In this document: positions 37,788 through 45,677 of the stretch, in pieces
Numbering within the stretch: position 1 is the stretch's first letter
Layout of the letters: each line of letters begins with the position of its first letter
Source: Corynebacterium hindlerae
Lineage (GTDB): Bacteria; Actinomycetota; Actinomycetes; Mycobacteriales; Mycobacteriaceae
Length of the DNA: 64,000 nt
Reading direction: 5' to 3'
Assembly (NCBI RefSeq): GCF_014117265.1
Contig: NZ_CP059833.1
Coordinates: 1,333,069 to 1,397,068 of the forward strand
Translations under genes and position numbers: made by a program
Notes under the pieces: model-generated
Seen by the model: only the letters and a program-made list of their open reading frames with translations
Told to the model about the DNA's origin: nothing
The model's database searches: none

Positions 37788-37803
37788 ACCCTCACCAACT
37801 ATG

Positions 37804-37833
37804 CCCTCACCGCACCATGGTGGGGGTATTTTT
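37804..37833 (+). terminator. Terminator before the lysis genes
   Basis: CCCTCACC pairs with GGTGGGGG over a 7-base loop; TATTTTT follows. It separates the tail from the lysis block. Confidence 0.65.
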
Positions 37834-37856
37834 CATGCCCAAAGGAGGGCAACGAT

Positions 37857-39323
37857 TTGACTATTTTCGGTATTGACGTGTCCAGCTGGCAAGGCGACCT
37901 CGACGCAGGCCGCCTCGCCGGCGAGGGCATCAGTTTCGGGGTGGTGAAAGCTACCCAGGGCACCGGCTATGTGAACCCGCACATGGCGCAGCAAACACGC
38001 GCCCTGCGTGACGCTGGGTGCGTGGTGGCACAGTATCATTTCCTGGAGCTTGGTGACCCCGTAGCCCAAGCAGAGCACTACCTGCGCACCGCTGACCTGA
38101 CCGTCCCGTGCGCGGTGGATGTGGAGGAAGACCCAGAGACGGGCACTATGCCCACCTGGGATGAAGTGGTGGCGTTCCGTGACCACGTCGCCGGGCGTGT
38201 CCCGTCGGTGGGCTTGTACGTCAACCCCAGCGATTACCGGGCGTTCGGTGCCCCTGACCTCGCAGGGTGGGGGTGGGTGTGGGTCGCGAACTACCCCTAC
38301 GCCCGCACCAACACCCCCAAGGCCCTGTATGACCTGGCACCGGAGTGGGGATGGAAACCCCTCGGCGGACGCACCCCTGACCTGTGGCAGTTCACCGACC
38401 GTGCGAGCGTGGCCGGCCAGAACATGGACGCAAACGCGTTTAGGGGTACGCGCGATCAGCTCGCCGCACTGTGGGGCACAAAACAGACCAGAAAGGAGAC
38501 AACGCCCGTGACAGAAAAAGTCCTTGACTACAGTCGGCAGTACGTGGCGCAGGACACCGACTATTTTTGTGGGCCTGCGTCCTGCCAGACCATCATCGGT
38601 GAGGAAACCGGCCACTACCCGCCGGAGCGCGACCTCGCCCGCGAATTGGGCACACACAAGGGTGGCACGGACTGGATTGGGCAATTCCCAGCCGTCCTCA
38701 ACAAACACATCCCAGGGGCCGGGTATGTGAGCGTGGGGATGCCCAGCGATCCACCAACGCGCGAGCAGAAAGAACGCCTCTGGCGGGACGTGACCAGCTC
38801 GATTGATGCGGGGCTTGGTGTGGTCGCGAACATCGTCGCACCACCATCGAACTACCCGAAAGCGGTGGCACCGAGCACGCAGTCCCCCGCCTACGCGGGT
38901 GGCACCGTCTACCACTACATCGTCATCGCAGGCTACGCCGAAGACCACGCGGGCCGCCGGTTCTGGGTCGCAGACAGCGGGTTCCGCCCCTACGGCTACT
39001 GGTGCTCTTTTGAGCAAATGGCCACCCTCATCCCACCCAAAGGCTACTGCTACGCCACCAGGCAAAATGAAGGAGACAATGACATGACCCCAGAACAAGG
39101 TGCTGCCCTCCATGACGCGAAAATCGCAGCACAAACCGCACACGACCGCCTCGACACCCTCGAGCGCAAAATTGATCTAATCCTGGATCAATTGGTCGGC
39201 CCAGAACGCAAAGCGGACGGCATGCCCGCGTTCACCGGCTGGAAACCAAACGGCGCGTTCCCCGGCACCCGAGGCCTACCCCTCGTTGACTATTTGACCC
39301 GAACCCTGGAAGGACGCAAGTAA
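37857..39323 (+). CDS. Endolysin: GH25 muramidase plus C39-like peptidase
   Basis: A 488-residue lysin. Residues 1-205 are a GH25 lysozyme-like domain (FGIDVSSWQG, KATQGTGYVN, YHFLELGD, catalytic pair near Asp88/Glu90 in VDVEED, LWQFTD). Residues about 220-400 are a C39-type peptidase: Cys238 in YFCGPASCQ, His353 in YHYIVIAGY and Asp373 in VADSGF. A final helical part (KIAAQTAHDRLDTLERKIDL) probably binds the wall or makes oligomers. Two cuts (sugar and peptide) in one enzyme are common in actinophage lysin A. Start TTG 37857 behind AAAGGAGGG. Confidence 0.9.
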   Translation: MTIFGIDVSSWQGDLDAGRLAGEGISFGVVKATQGTGYVNPHMAQQTRALRDAGCVVAQYHFLELGDPVAQAEHYLRTADLTVPCAVDVEEDPETGTMPTWDEVVAFRDHVAGRVPSVGLYVNPSDYRAFGAPDLAGWGWVWVANYPYARTNTPKALYDLAPEWGWKPLGGRTPDLWQFTDRASVAGQNMDANAFRGTRDQLAALWGTKQTRKETTPVTEKVLDYSRQYVAQDTDYFCGPASCQTIIGEETGHYPPERDLARELGTHKGGTDWIGQFPAVLNKHIPGAGYVSVGMPSDPPTREQKERLWRDVTSSIDAGLGVVANIVAPPSNYPKAVAPSTQSPAYAGGTVYHYIVIAGYAEDHAGRRFWVADSGFRPYGYWCSFEQMATLIPPKGYCYATRQNEGDNDMTPEQGAALHDAKIAAQTAHDRLDTLERKIDLILDQLVGPERKADGMPAFTGWKPNGAFPGTRGLPLVDYLTRTLEGRK

Positions 39324-39324
39324 A

Positions 39325-39582
39325 ATGCTAGAGAATTTGAAGCAGCCCTGGATCATTAGGCGCGCCATCTACGGCCTCGTCTCATTCATCCTCGCAGTCC
39401 TAGCCGTCGCCGGAATCATGGACGAAACCACCATCAACAGCGTCACCCAGCAGGCCGATAAGATCATCCCCGCCATTGTGATGCTGCTGGCATACACCAA
39501 AACCACCCCGGCAGCAGACAAGCCAGCCCCCGTATCTGAGGCACCGACGGGGGGCCTCGCAGACCACTACCGCGCCCCATGA
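39325..39582 (+). CDS. Small membrane protein, holin candidate
   Basis: An 85-residue protein with two hydrophobic segments (IYGLVSFILAVLAVAGI and IIPAIVMLLAYTK) and a Pro/Ala polar end. GGAAGGA precedes the ATG. Its place directly after the endolysin supports holin function. Confidence 0.72.
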   Translation: MLENLKQPWIIRRAIYGLVSFILAVLAVAGIMDETTINSVTQQADKIIPAIVMLLAYTKTTPAADKPAPVSEAPTGGLADHYRAP

Positions 39583-39989
39583 GCCGGGCCGCACTCACCC
39601 ACCTCCACAGGTGGGTGCCTAGGATCACCGCCCTGGTGTGGGCGGGGTTCACCACCAGCACCGCATGGGCCTACCACGGCAAGATTCCAGCACAGCTGCA
39701 CGACATCGAAGCCCTCACCCCCATACCCCTATGGGGGCTTTGGGCCACCGCCAGTGTGCTACTCATCCTCGGCGGGATAGCCCCCACCCGCCCGCACACC
39801 CGCCAGCACGACATCGCCCGCTACATGCGCAGCGCCGGAATCGCCCTCGCAGCAGGCCTCCTCATGCTCTGGTCGCTCACATATTTCGACGGGGACGGGC
39901 GGTACTGGGTATCAGGCAAAAACTACCTGATGCTCTCAATCCTAGGCCTACTGAACGCCTGGACAATCGGAAAAGACGAGGTGAGCTGA
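39579..39989 (+). CDS. Membrane protein with about four helices, second lysis protein
   Basis: A 136-residue protein with four hydrophobic stretches (LVWAGFTTSTAWAYHG, LWGLWATASVLLILGGIA, GIALAAGLLMLWSLTYF, NYLMLSILGLLNAWTI). It overlaps the first holin candidate as ATGA and is followed one base later by the next gene. It could be a holin partner, anti-holin or phage-specific membrane protein. Confidence 0.65.
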   Translation: MSRAALTHLHRWVPRITALVWAGFTTSTAWAYHGKIPAQLHDIEALTPIPLWGLWATASVLLILGGIAPTRPHTRQHDIARYMRSAGIALAAGLLMLWSLTYFDGDGRYWVSGKNYLMLSILGLLNAWTIGKDEVS

Positions 39990-39990
39990 C

Positions 39991-40368
39991 ATGGACTCGG
40001 CGATCATCGCAGCAATCATCGCCGGAGCCGTCACCCTCGCCGGAGGAATCCTCACCCGACTCGGCAAAAAAGACGAAGTCGCAGCCACCCGCACATCCTC
40101 GCTGGTCGCATCCATGGAAGCCCGCCTACAAGGCTACGAAAAAAGGTTGGACCACGCGGAGCAGCGCATCGACTCACTCAAGGCAGAGCTGTGGCGGTTC
40201 CAAACCCACACCAACGCACTCCGCCACGCGTTGTCCAGCGCCCTCGTCTGGATCGCCGACGCCGTCGAATGGATCAACTCCGACCACACAACCACACCCC
40301 CAGCCCCGCCGGACTCCGCCGCATGGACAGCCCTCGTGAAAGGCGCCTCAACCGATCTGGACAACTAA
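39991..40368 (+). CDS. Membrane-anchored coiled-coil protein of the lysis block
   Basis: A 125-residue protein: one N-terminal membrane helix (MDSAIIAAIIAGAVTLAGGI), a long charged coiled coil (EARLQGYEKRLDHAEQRIDS) and a Pro-rich end. GAGGTGAG precedes the ATG. Similar proteins lie in actinophage lysis blocks; a spanin-like or holin-regulating role is possible. It is the last gene of the phage. Confidence 0.65.
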   Translation: MDSAIIAAIIAGAVTLAGGILTRLGKKDEVAATRTSSLVASMEARLQGYEKRLDHAEQRIDSLKAELWRFQTHTNALRHALSSALVWIADAVEWINSDHTTTPPAPPDSAAWTALVKGASTDLDN

Positions 40369-40370
40369 CA

Positions 40371-40405
40371 CCCCCTAGCCATGACAGGCTAGGGGGCCAT
40401 TTTTT
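40371..40405 (+). terminator. Strong terminator at the right end of the phage
   Basis: CCCCCTAGCC pairs perfectly with GGCTAGGGGG over a 6-base loop and is followed by CCATTTTTT. It insulates the host tRNA genes from phage late transcription. Confidence 0.92.
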
Positions 40406-40547
40406 GTGCCCCACCAGTGCGACACCAAACCGCACCACCACTAAAACCACTGTGCTGCACTTTGTGCCCCACCAACACAAAAACCACCCCACGCCGGCCA
40501 GCTGATAAAATCAGCTAAGCACGAGGTGAAGCGGTATTTTCACTTGG
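40406..40547. other. Right attachment-site flank, first copy
   Basis: Contains GTGCCCCACCA twice (40406, 40464) and AGCTGA-TTTTA-TCAGCT on the minus strand (around 40501-40517) just beyond the tRNA 3' end. The same elements recur next to the second tRNA-Arg copy. They could be arm-type integrase sites and a small tRNA terminator. Confidence 0.5.
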
Positions 40548-40620
40548 TGCGCCCGGAGGGATTCGAACCCCCAACCTTCTGATCCGTAGTCAGATGCTCT
40601 ATCCGTTGAGCTACGGGCGC
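40548..40620 (-). tRNA. tRNA-Arg(ACG), copy 1
   Basis: A 73-base tRNA (acceptor GCGCCCG/CGGGCGC, anticodon loop CTACGGA in CTGA-loop-TCAG, T arm GGGGG-TTCGAAT-CCCTC-type) with encoded CCA (40545-40547). Identical to the copy at 41806. The prophage lies on its 3' side, the usual orientation for integration into a tRNA gene. A promoter-like TTGTTA-N18-TAGAGT is found 33-62 bases upstream (minus strand, 40653-40682). Confidence 0.95.
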
Positions 40621-40652
40621 AGCTTTACGTTGCTCGCTAGCAACGAATGATT

Positions 40653-40682
40653 ACTCTACACACTACGGTTAACTTTTAACAA
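40653..40682 (-). promoter_or_regulatory. Promoter of tRNA-Arg copy 1
   Basis: On the minus strand TTGTTA (40677-40682), 18 bases, TAGAGT (40653-40658). A perfect hairpin CGTTGCT-CGCT-AGCAACG (40628-40645) lies between it and the tRNA. It suggests that copy 1 can be expressed by itself. Confidence 0.4.
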
Positions 40683-41438
40683 ACTGACTGCTCAGACTCC
40701 TTTTTTCGGCGCCGTCCCGGCCAGAACAGTAGCAATACCACCCTCACCTTCATTGGCCCCCCGGGGTTACCCCAAGAAAACATCTCCGCCCCACCAGAAT
40801 CGACAGCATGGACAATACGGGTTAAGTAGCAGAAAGTGTGTCTGTTGTCCGCGATAGGTCCTGGTCAAGGTATGCAAATGCATGTGTTATATAGCTTGAG
40901 GTCTTATAAACGCACAATCCTTGTTCAATACCGCGAGTGATACCGCACCTGCACTAACAGGTGCGGTCACCTAACTCCGGTGACCAAAAACCGACCCCGA
41001 TGCCCCGTCTGCCTGGGACAAAAGCAAAAACAACGGCACCACCAACACCAAAGCTGATCACACACACGCGGCAAACTTTTCGAGCCTTCCATGCTTATGC
41101 TGTCGGCTCAACCGCAAAAGCCGATACTGCAGGCTCGTGAGGCATCTCCCGAAGAAGTCTGGACCGCGGGTTCGCACCCCTTGTGACTTATTGATGCCCT
41201 CTGCACCGCCGACCCCTACCGCGTATACGATCAGGTCTTTATCGAAGGCGACCTACACTGCAGCAGGCTGCCTACTCATCACACCCATCCTCGACCACGT
41301 AGTGTGCTCACACTGGGACAAAAGGGAATAAAACAAGCTGGGAAACAGGTCGACCAGCCCTGTTGCGACAACGCTATCCCAGCCGAGCACTAACACAACA
41401 GTGCCTGGCCGGACATATATTTTGCTGCTTAACTCCAC

Positions 41439-41540
41439 AAAACCCGGGAAGCGTTCCCCGGGTCTCGGTGATCTTTTAGGCTTCACACCTGCTATTTCAC
41501 TGATTTCGGCCCGAGATCCGGGGAATGCTTCCCGGGTTTT
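41439..41540. repeat. Long imperfect inverted repeat
   Basis: The 30-base arms 41439-41468 and 41511-41540 match at 28 positions (arm start AAAACCCGGGAAGCGTTCCC) and flank 42 bases. No U-run is needed to see that the RNA would fold very stably. Could be an old terminator, a mobile-element end pair or a remnant of a repeat family. Confidence 0.7.
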
Positions 41541-41724
41541 AGTAAGAAACTTCAGGGGCCGTGATCAAAGGCCCCAGAAGTGAAGTAACAACCGACAACA
41601 CGCCGACCGGACACACATTTTGCTATTTAACCCGACAATACCCACAGAAGGCTCTTCCTCAAGCCGCGACAATTAACACCCCTACCCCATGCGGTTCGGG
41701 GAGTACCCCACTATGCGACACTTT

Positions 41725-41805
41725 GTGCCCCACCAACAAAAACCGCCCCACATCAACCAGTTGATAAAATCAACTAAGCACGAGGTGGGACGGCATTTCA
41801 CTTGG
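41725..41805. other. Attachment-site flank, second copy
   Basis: GTGCCCCACCA (41725) and AGTTGA-TTTTAT-CAACT (minus strand) stand in the same order and spacing to tRNA-Arg copy 2 as in the first copy. The two flanks are about 80% alike and their hairpins differ by paired changes (C/G to T/A), so the hairpin is conserved. Confidence 0.5.
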
Positions 41806-41878
41806 TGCGCCCGGAGGGATTCGAACCCCCAACCTTCTGATCCGTAGTCAGATGCTCTATCCGTTGAGCTACGGGCGC
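41806..41878 (-). tRNA. tRNA-Arg(ACG), copy 2
   Basis: Identical in all 73 bases to copy 1 and also followed by encoded CCA (41803-41805). The 5' flanks of the two copies differ from the first base outside the tRNA. It lies 45 bases from tRNA-Ser in the same direction and is probably the chromosomal original. Confidence 0.95.
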
Positions 41879-41880
41879 TA

Positions 41881-41905
41881 ATTTCACCAGGCCCGGTGAA
41901 ATCCC
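41881..41905 (-). other. Hairpin between tRNA-Ser and tRNA-Arg
   Basis: TTTCACC and GGTGAAA pair perfectly over a 6-base loop. Without a U-run beyond ATTT it may be a weak terminator or a processing element in a Ser-Arg transcript. Confidence 0.4.
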
Positions 41906-41923
41906 TGGCCTAAACCAGGTTTG

Positions 41924-42009
41924 CGGAGATGACAGGATTTGAACCTGCGGTCCCCAGAAGGGACAACTCCTTAGCAGGGAGCCCCATTCGGCCACTCTGG
42001 CACATCTCC
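41924..42009 (-). tRNA. tRNA-Ser(GCT)
   Basis: An 86-base class II tRNA: acceptor GGAGATG/CATCTCC, anticodon loop CTGCTAA, long variable arm (GTCCCTTCTGGGGAC), T arm GCAGG-TTCAAAT-CCTGT. CCA is not encoded. It belongs to the host chromosome next to the attachment site. Confidence 0.95.
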
Positions 42010-42100
42010 AGCCAGTTATCGCTTGTGTACGAAAACCTTAGGCAATCTTACAGGGCCGGAGTGGGAATTGCCAAAACGGCCCTGAAGTGCTTCCGAAGTG

Positions 42101-43006
42101 CTAACGAATTGTCACCTGGCGGGACTTGATGTTCTCCAGGGCGCGGCGCGCTTCTGGGGAGAGGTCTTCGTCGGCTTCGATGGAAGCGGCGATCTTCTTG
42201 TCCAGTTTTTCCAGGAGCGGGCCGTAGGTTTCGTATGCGACGTCTACTGGCAGGTCCCAGACGGGGACGGCGATGCCGTGGGTGCGGAAGACTCCGGCGA
42301 ACTTGGTGTCTTCGCCAAGATCAAGTGCGCCGGCTGCGGAGATGCGGGCGAGGGCGCGCATGAGTTTGTCTTCGTCGTCGCGACGAACCCAGCGGATGTG
42401 GGCTTTTTCGCCTGGGTCGATCCACCATGCAACACCGTCAAAAAAACCAGTGACCTGGTAGGACGGCATGATGGTGTCGTTGGCTGCCTGCAGGGACTGG
42501 GCGGTGGCGGCGTCGAGCTGGGCATCGGATGGGAGCCACCAGTTGAAGTCTTCGCGGGCTTGGACGTCGAGGGTGCCGGAGGCGTCGAGAAGTTCGGTGA
42601 GTGGGGGCTGGGAGCCGTCGTTGGCGGTGGAGGCCAGGGTGGCGCCCGGCTTGGCGTCGCGGGCCCATGCGAGGGCGTAGGCGAGGTCACGGCCCGGGTT
42701 GTGGGTGTGCGACTGGGTTTGCAGGGCGACATAGGCGGTGCCGTCTTCTTGCACCATGCCACCAGCGGCGCCTGGGAGGACGGTGGCGACGTAGACGTCC
42801 CGGTCGAATCCCTTGACTGGGAGCTTCGCGAATGCGGAAGGCACGAATTCCTGGAGCGCCACGAGGTCGGCTTCCATCGCCAGTTCGCCGTATGGGCGTG
42901 GGTCGCGTTCCAGTGCGGCGCGCTCAGCGGCGCGGGCAGCAAGCTTTGCTTGACGACGGCTCATGCCCTCCGGCAGTTGCTCGTCCTTCTTTTTCTTTTT
43001 AGCCAT
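42101..43006 (-). CDS. DUF5926 family protein
   Basis: A 301-residue protein (MAKKKKKDEQLPEGMSRRQA). The basic start, KLAARAAERAALERDPRPYG and LVALQEFVPSAFAKLPV are hallmarks of this actinobacterial family of unknown function, which I know as a conserved neighbour of tRNA genes in corynebacteria. AAAGGAC precedes ATG 43006. It reads toward the tRNA genes. Confidence 0.85.
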   Translation of the reverse strand: MAKKKKKDEQLPEGMSRRQAKLAARAAERAALERDPRPYGELAMEADLVALQEFVPSAFAKLPVKGFDRDVYVATVLPGAAGGMVQEDGTAYVALQTQSHTHNPGRDLAYALAWARDAKPGATLASTANDGSQPPLTELLDASGTLDVQAREDFNWWLPSDAQLDAATAQSLQAANDTIMPSYQVTGFFDGVAWWIDPGEKAHIRWVRRDDEDKLMRALARISAAGALDLGEDTKFAGVFRTHGIAVPVWDLPVDVAYETYGPLLEKLDKKIAASIEADEDLSPEARRALENIKSRQVTIR

Positions 43007-43011
43007 GTCCT

Positions 43012-43722
43012 TTAAGATACCGTGTCCAGCGCTAACGCTGGGTAATTGGTGGCCATCATGTCCACGCCGTGGTCGCGTGCCCAGCGCATGTCTTCGGGAT
43101 CGTCCACGGTCCACAGGTAGGTGCGTTCGTATTCATCGAGGGCTCTCGGGTTGGCACGGGCAGCTTCGATGGACATTCCGAGCGCATGCGGCTCACAGTG
43201 GGGTGCGAGGATCCGCCAACCGATCGGGGGGATGTCTTCACGCAGTAGGATTCGGTCCATGTCTGGGACCAGGCGTGCGATGGCGCGGATCGCTAGGGGG
43301 CTAAAAGAAATGAGGTGGAAACGCGGATCCCCGAGGAGATGCGCGTAGCGCAGCCGCATGACCACTTGTTCTTCAATCATTTTCCCGTAGCGAGTGGGGT
43401 GTTTGGTTTCGATGTACAGGTGCCGGTCGGGATATTGCTTCATCAACTCCAGCAGCTCATCGAGCAATAGTGGTCGCTGGGGCTCGTCCGGGGTTCCGAA
43501 GTTGAAGGCAGCCAGCTCTTCGTACGTCATTTTTTCGACGATGCCATGGCCATCGGAAACCCGGATGATGCTGGCGTCGTGAAGGCAGACGACTTTCCCG
43601 TCGCGGGTGAGCCGAACGTCGCATTCAACGGCCGGGGAGCCAAGCTCGAGGGCGGAGGCAAATGCGATATGGGTAAGTTCCGGATGGGCGGCAGAGTCGC
43701 CACGGTGCGCGATGATCTGCAT
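43012..43722 (-). CDS. Glycerophosphodiester phosphodiesterase
   Basis: A 236-residue GDPD (MQIIAHRGDSAAHPELTHIA). HRGD, ECDVRLTRDGKVVCLHD and LYIETKHPTRYG supply the metal and substrate residues of the family; it releases glycerol-3-phosphate from phosphodiesters of lipid head groups or teichoic-type polymers. No signal peptide is seen, so it is cytosolic. TAATG links it to the upstream pyruvate kinase gene, so the two are cotranscribed. Confidence 0.9.
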   Translation of the reverse strand: MQIIAHRGDSAAHPELTHIAFASALELGSPAVECDVRLTRDGKVVCLHDASIIRVSDGHGIVEKMTYEELAAFNFGTPDEPQRPLLLDELLELMKQYPDRHLYIETKHPTRYGKMIEEQVVMRLRYAHLLGDPRFHLISFSPLAIRAIARLVPDMDRILLREDIPPIGWRILAPHCEPHALGMSIEAARANPRALDEYERTYLWTVDDPEDMRWARDHGVDMMATNYPALALDTVS

Positions 43723-45584
43723 TAGCTGTCCCAAGAGTGGATGTGGCGCAACAACATGCGGTTCTTGCGCTGAGAACGGCCAAGCCGACGGGACAGCATG
43801 TTGAGGATCTCGATGGCGTCGGTAATGTGCGGCCCCTTATTGAGCATCACCGCCTCGGCGCGGAGCGCAAAGGCAGCATCCGTCATTTCTGCGCGCGACG
43901 GCAACCCATTTTTCGCCATGTTCTCCAAGATCTGGGTACCAACGATCACGGGGATGTGTGCGGATTCTGCGACCACCATGATCTGTCCAGGGACCTCAGT
44001 CATACGGTCAAAGCCGAGTTCGACGGCCAGGTCACCGCGGGCGATCATGAGTCCCAGGTTCGGGTGACGCATGCCTTCCAGCAGGATTTCGCTAATGTTT
44101 TCAAAGGTCGGCACCGTCTCAATTTTCAAGACCAGCCCAAGCTCTCGGACTCGCTGGCCAAGCGCTGGGGATTCCGCAGAGAACTTAGCAGCAATTCGGT
44201 CCAGCACCGTGAGCACATGCGTGACGTCCGCGACAGTCCGAATGAAGGAAATCGCAGCGATGTCCGCGTGGCGGGCGACAAACTCTAGGTGCTCCTCGTC
44301 CTCCGGGGTCAAACTATCGAGTGGGAGGAAAGTATCCGGCAGGTTGATGCCCTTGTGGGCAGCGAGCTTCACGCCGTTTTCCTTCGCCCGCGTCACCTCC
44401 AACACCGCTTCCGAGGCACCATTGGGAGCGGTTCGCTTTTCGCGGACCACGGCTGCGATGGACCCGTCGTCGAAAAGCACGTTATGCCCCACCTCGAGAG
44501 CGGTCACCGCCTCTGGCAGCGAACACGCAATGGTGGGGATGAGCCCCTGCTCGACGTGGCACACGACGTCCGTGTCAGAGGTCAGCACAAGGGTATCGCC
44601 GACGTAGAGGCGCAACGCCTGCACGACATGAGGGATGCCGTGGGCGCGGGCACGCTCATAATCGCACTCCAGGAGGGTGCCTTCCGCGATGTAGGCGTTG
44701 CGGTCGCCCTCGGCCAGGACTGCGTCACCATGCTTCTCGACGACAACAAACTCACGCTTAGAACCACGCGTATCGTGCAGCGAAATAATGCCACCGATAT
44801 CCAGATCAGTCAGCCACTGCTTATTCACCTGAATCGGCAGCGCTGGGCGCCCCTCAAACTCCGGCATAGGCACAGCGGCTTCCCCTACCGCGGTGATCCA
44901 CAGCTTCGATTTAGTCATCACCTTACCGGCATCATCGCGGGTGACGCGGGCCCGCCCCACCGCCGGACCTAAAGCGATCTCACCAGCGCGGATCTTCGGC
45001 CCAGCCAAATCCATGTTGACCAGCACCTCCCGGCCAGCCTCTGCAGCGGCGCGGTGCACATTATCAATCATCCGCTGCCACGCAGCGGGGCCGTCATGCG
45101 CACAATTGATGCGGGCTACGTCCATGCCAGCCGCAACGAAGGATCGCACCAGATCAATATTGTCGGCCGCTTCCGAAGGCAGCGTCACCATGATCCGAGA
45201 GGGCGTATTCTCATCAGTCGCACCCAACAGGCGGAACGTGTGTTCTTCAAGGATCTCGTCCGCATTGGCGAAGTGAGAGGCAATGTCCGCGAAGTCATAG
45301 GGCGCCCCGTAGCCCTCCAGCATGCCCACCACGTTTCGGGCTGCCTCCAGCTTGGACTTCACGCCAGTCTCGATAGTCGACATGCGCGTGACGCCAAGGT
45401 CAGAAAGGCGGGACTGCAGGCGACGCAGATCCTGGGAACGAAGATACTTGTAGTGCACCAGGTTGAGAGCGCCCGCAAAATGCGTAGGAGCCACCCGGTC
45501 GATGTCCCCTCGCCGCTCATCGGCATAATCCGCGATGCCTTTCAGCAGCGCATCGATTTCTGGCACGAGCTGGTTCTGGCCCAT
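43722..45584 (-). CDS. pyk2: Pyruvate kinase 2-like protein
   Basis: A 620-residue protein matching in size and style the second pyruvate kinase (Pyk2) of corynebacteria. A helical N-terminal extension of about 125 residues precedes the barrel (SRIMVTLPSEAADNIDLVRS). Key segments are altered: RINCAHD for the usual RLNFSHG, MDLAGPKIRAG, ARGDLAVELGF, VGTQILENM and MLNKGP where MLSGETA is usual. The allosteric C-terminal domain is missing. Catalysis may therefore be weak or different; comparable proteins in the genus were described as of unclear activity. Confidence 0.82.
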   Translation of the reverse strand: MGQNQLVPEIDALLKGIADYADERRGDIDRVAPTHFAGALNLVHYKYLRSQDLRRLQSRLSDLGVTRMSTIETGVKSKLEAARNVVGMLEGYGAPYDFADIASHFANADEILEEHTFRLLGATDENTPSRIMVTLPSEAADNIDLVRSFVAAGMDVARINCAHDGPAAWQRMIDNVHRAAAEAGREVLVNMDLAGPKIRAGEIALGPAVGRARVTRDDAGKVMTKSKLWITAVGEAAVPMPEFEGRPALPIQVNKQWLTDLDIGGIISLHDTRGSKREFVVVEKHGDAVLAEGDRNAYIAEGTLLECDYERARAHGIPHVVQALRLYVGDTLVLTSDTDVVCHVEQGLIPTIACSLPEAVTALEVGHNVLFDDGSIAAVVREKRTAPNGASEAVLEVTRAKENGVKLAAHKGINLPDTFLPLDSLTPEDEEHLEFVARHADIAAISFIRTVADVTHVLTVLDRIAAKFSAESPALGQRVRELGLVLKIETVPTFENISEILLEGMRHPNLGLMIARGDLAVELGFDRMTEVPGQIMVVAESAHIPVIVGTQILENMAKNGLPSRAEMTDAAFALRAEAVMLNKGPHITDAIEILNMLSRRLGRSQRKNRMLLRHIHSWDS

Positions 45585-45677
45585 TGGTACTCTCCAACTA
45601 AAAGTTTCAGTTTTTAGCTAACAACTTCGTATTGTGCCCCGTTTTAGCAAAATTGGCAGCACATCGACATTTCCTGG

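Larger units (their letters stand above)
40621..41805. other. Gene-poor segment between two tRNA-Arg copies
   Basis: About 1.2 kb without a credible gene: the small open frames lack binding sites and family features. It holds a long inverted repeat (41439-41540), two similar stretches beginning CCGGACA (about 41408 and 41598, each followed by ATTTTGCT and TTAAC) and an attachment-type flank at its right end. It may be the residue of an earlier element integrated at the same tRNA. Confidence 0.5.

Noticed and set aside
37833-39143. 436-codon minus-strand frame opposite the endolysin
   Set aside because: The plus strand encodes clear GH25 and C39-like motifs; the minus frame shows none.
41137-41764. 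Small frames between the two tRNA-Arg genes
   Set aside because: All are short, without binding sites or family features, and interrupted by the long inverted repeat.
42098-43015. 305-codon plus-strand frame opposite the DUF5926 gene
   Set aside because: Gly/Val-rich shadow; DUF5926 motifs are clear on the minus strand.
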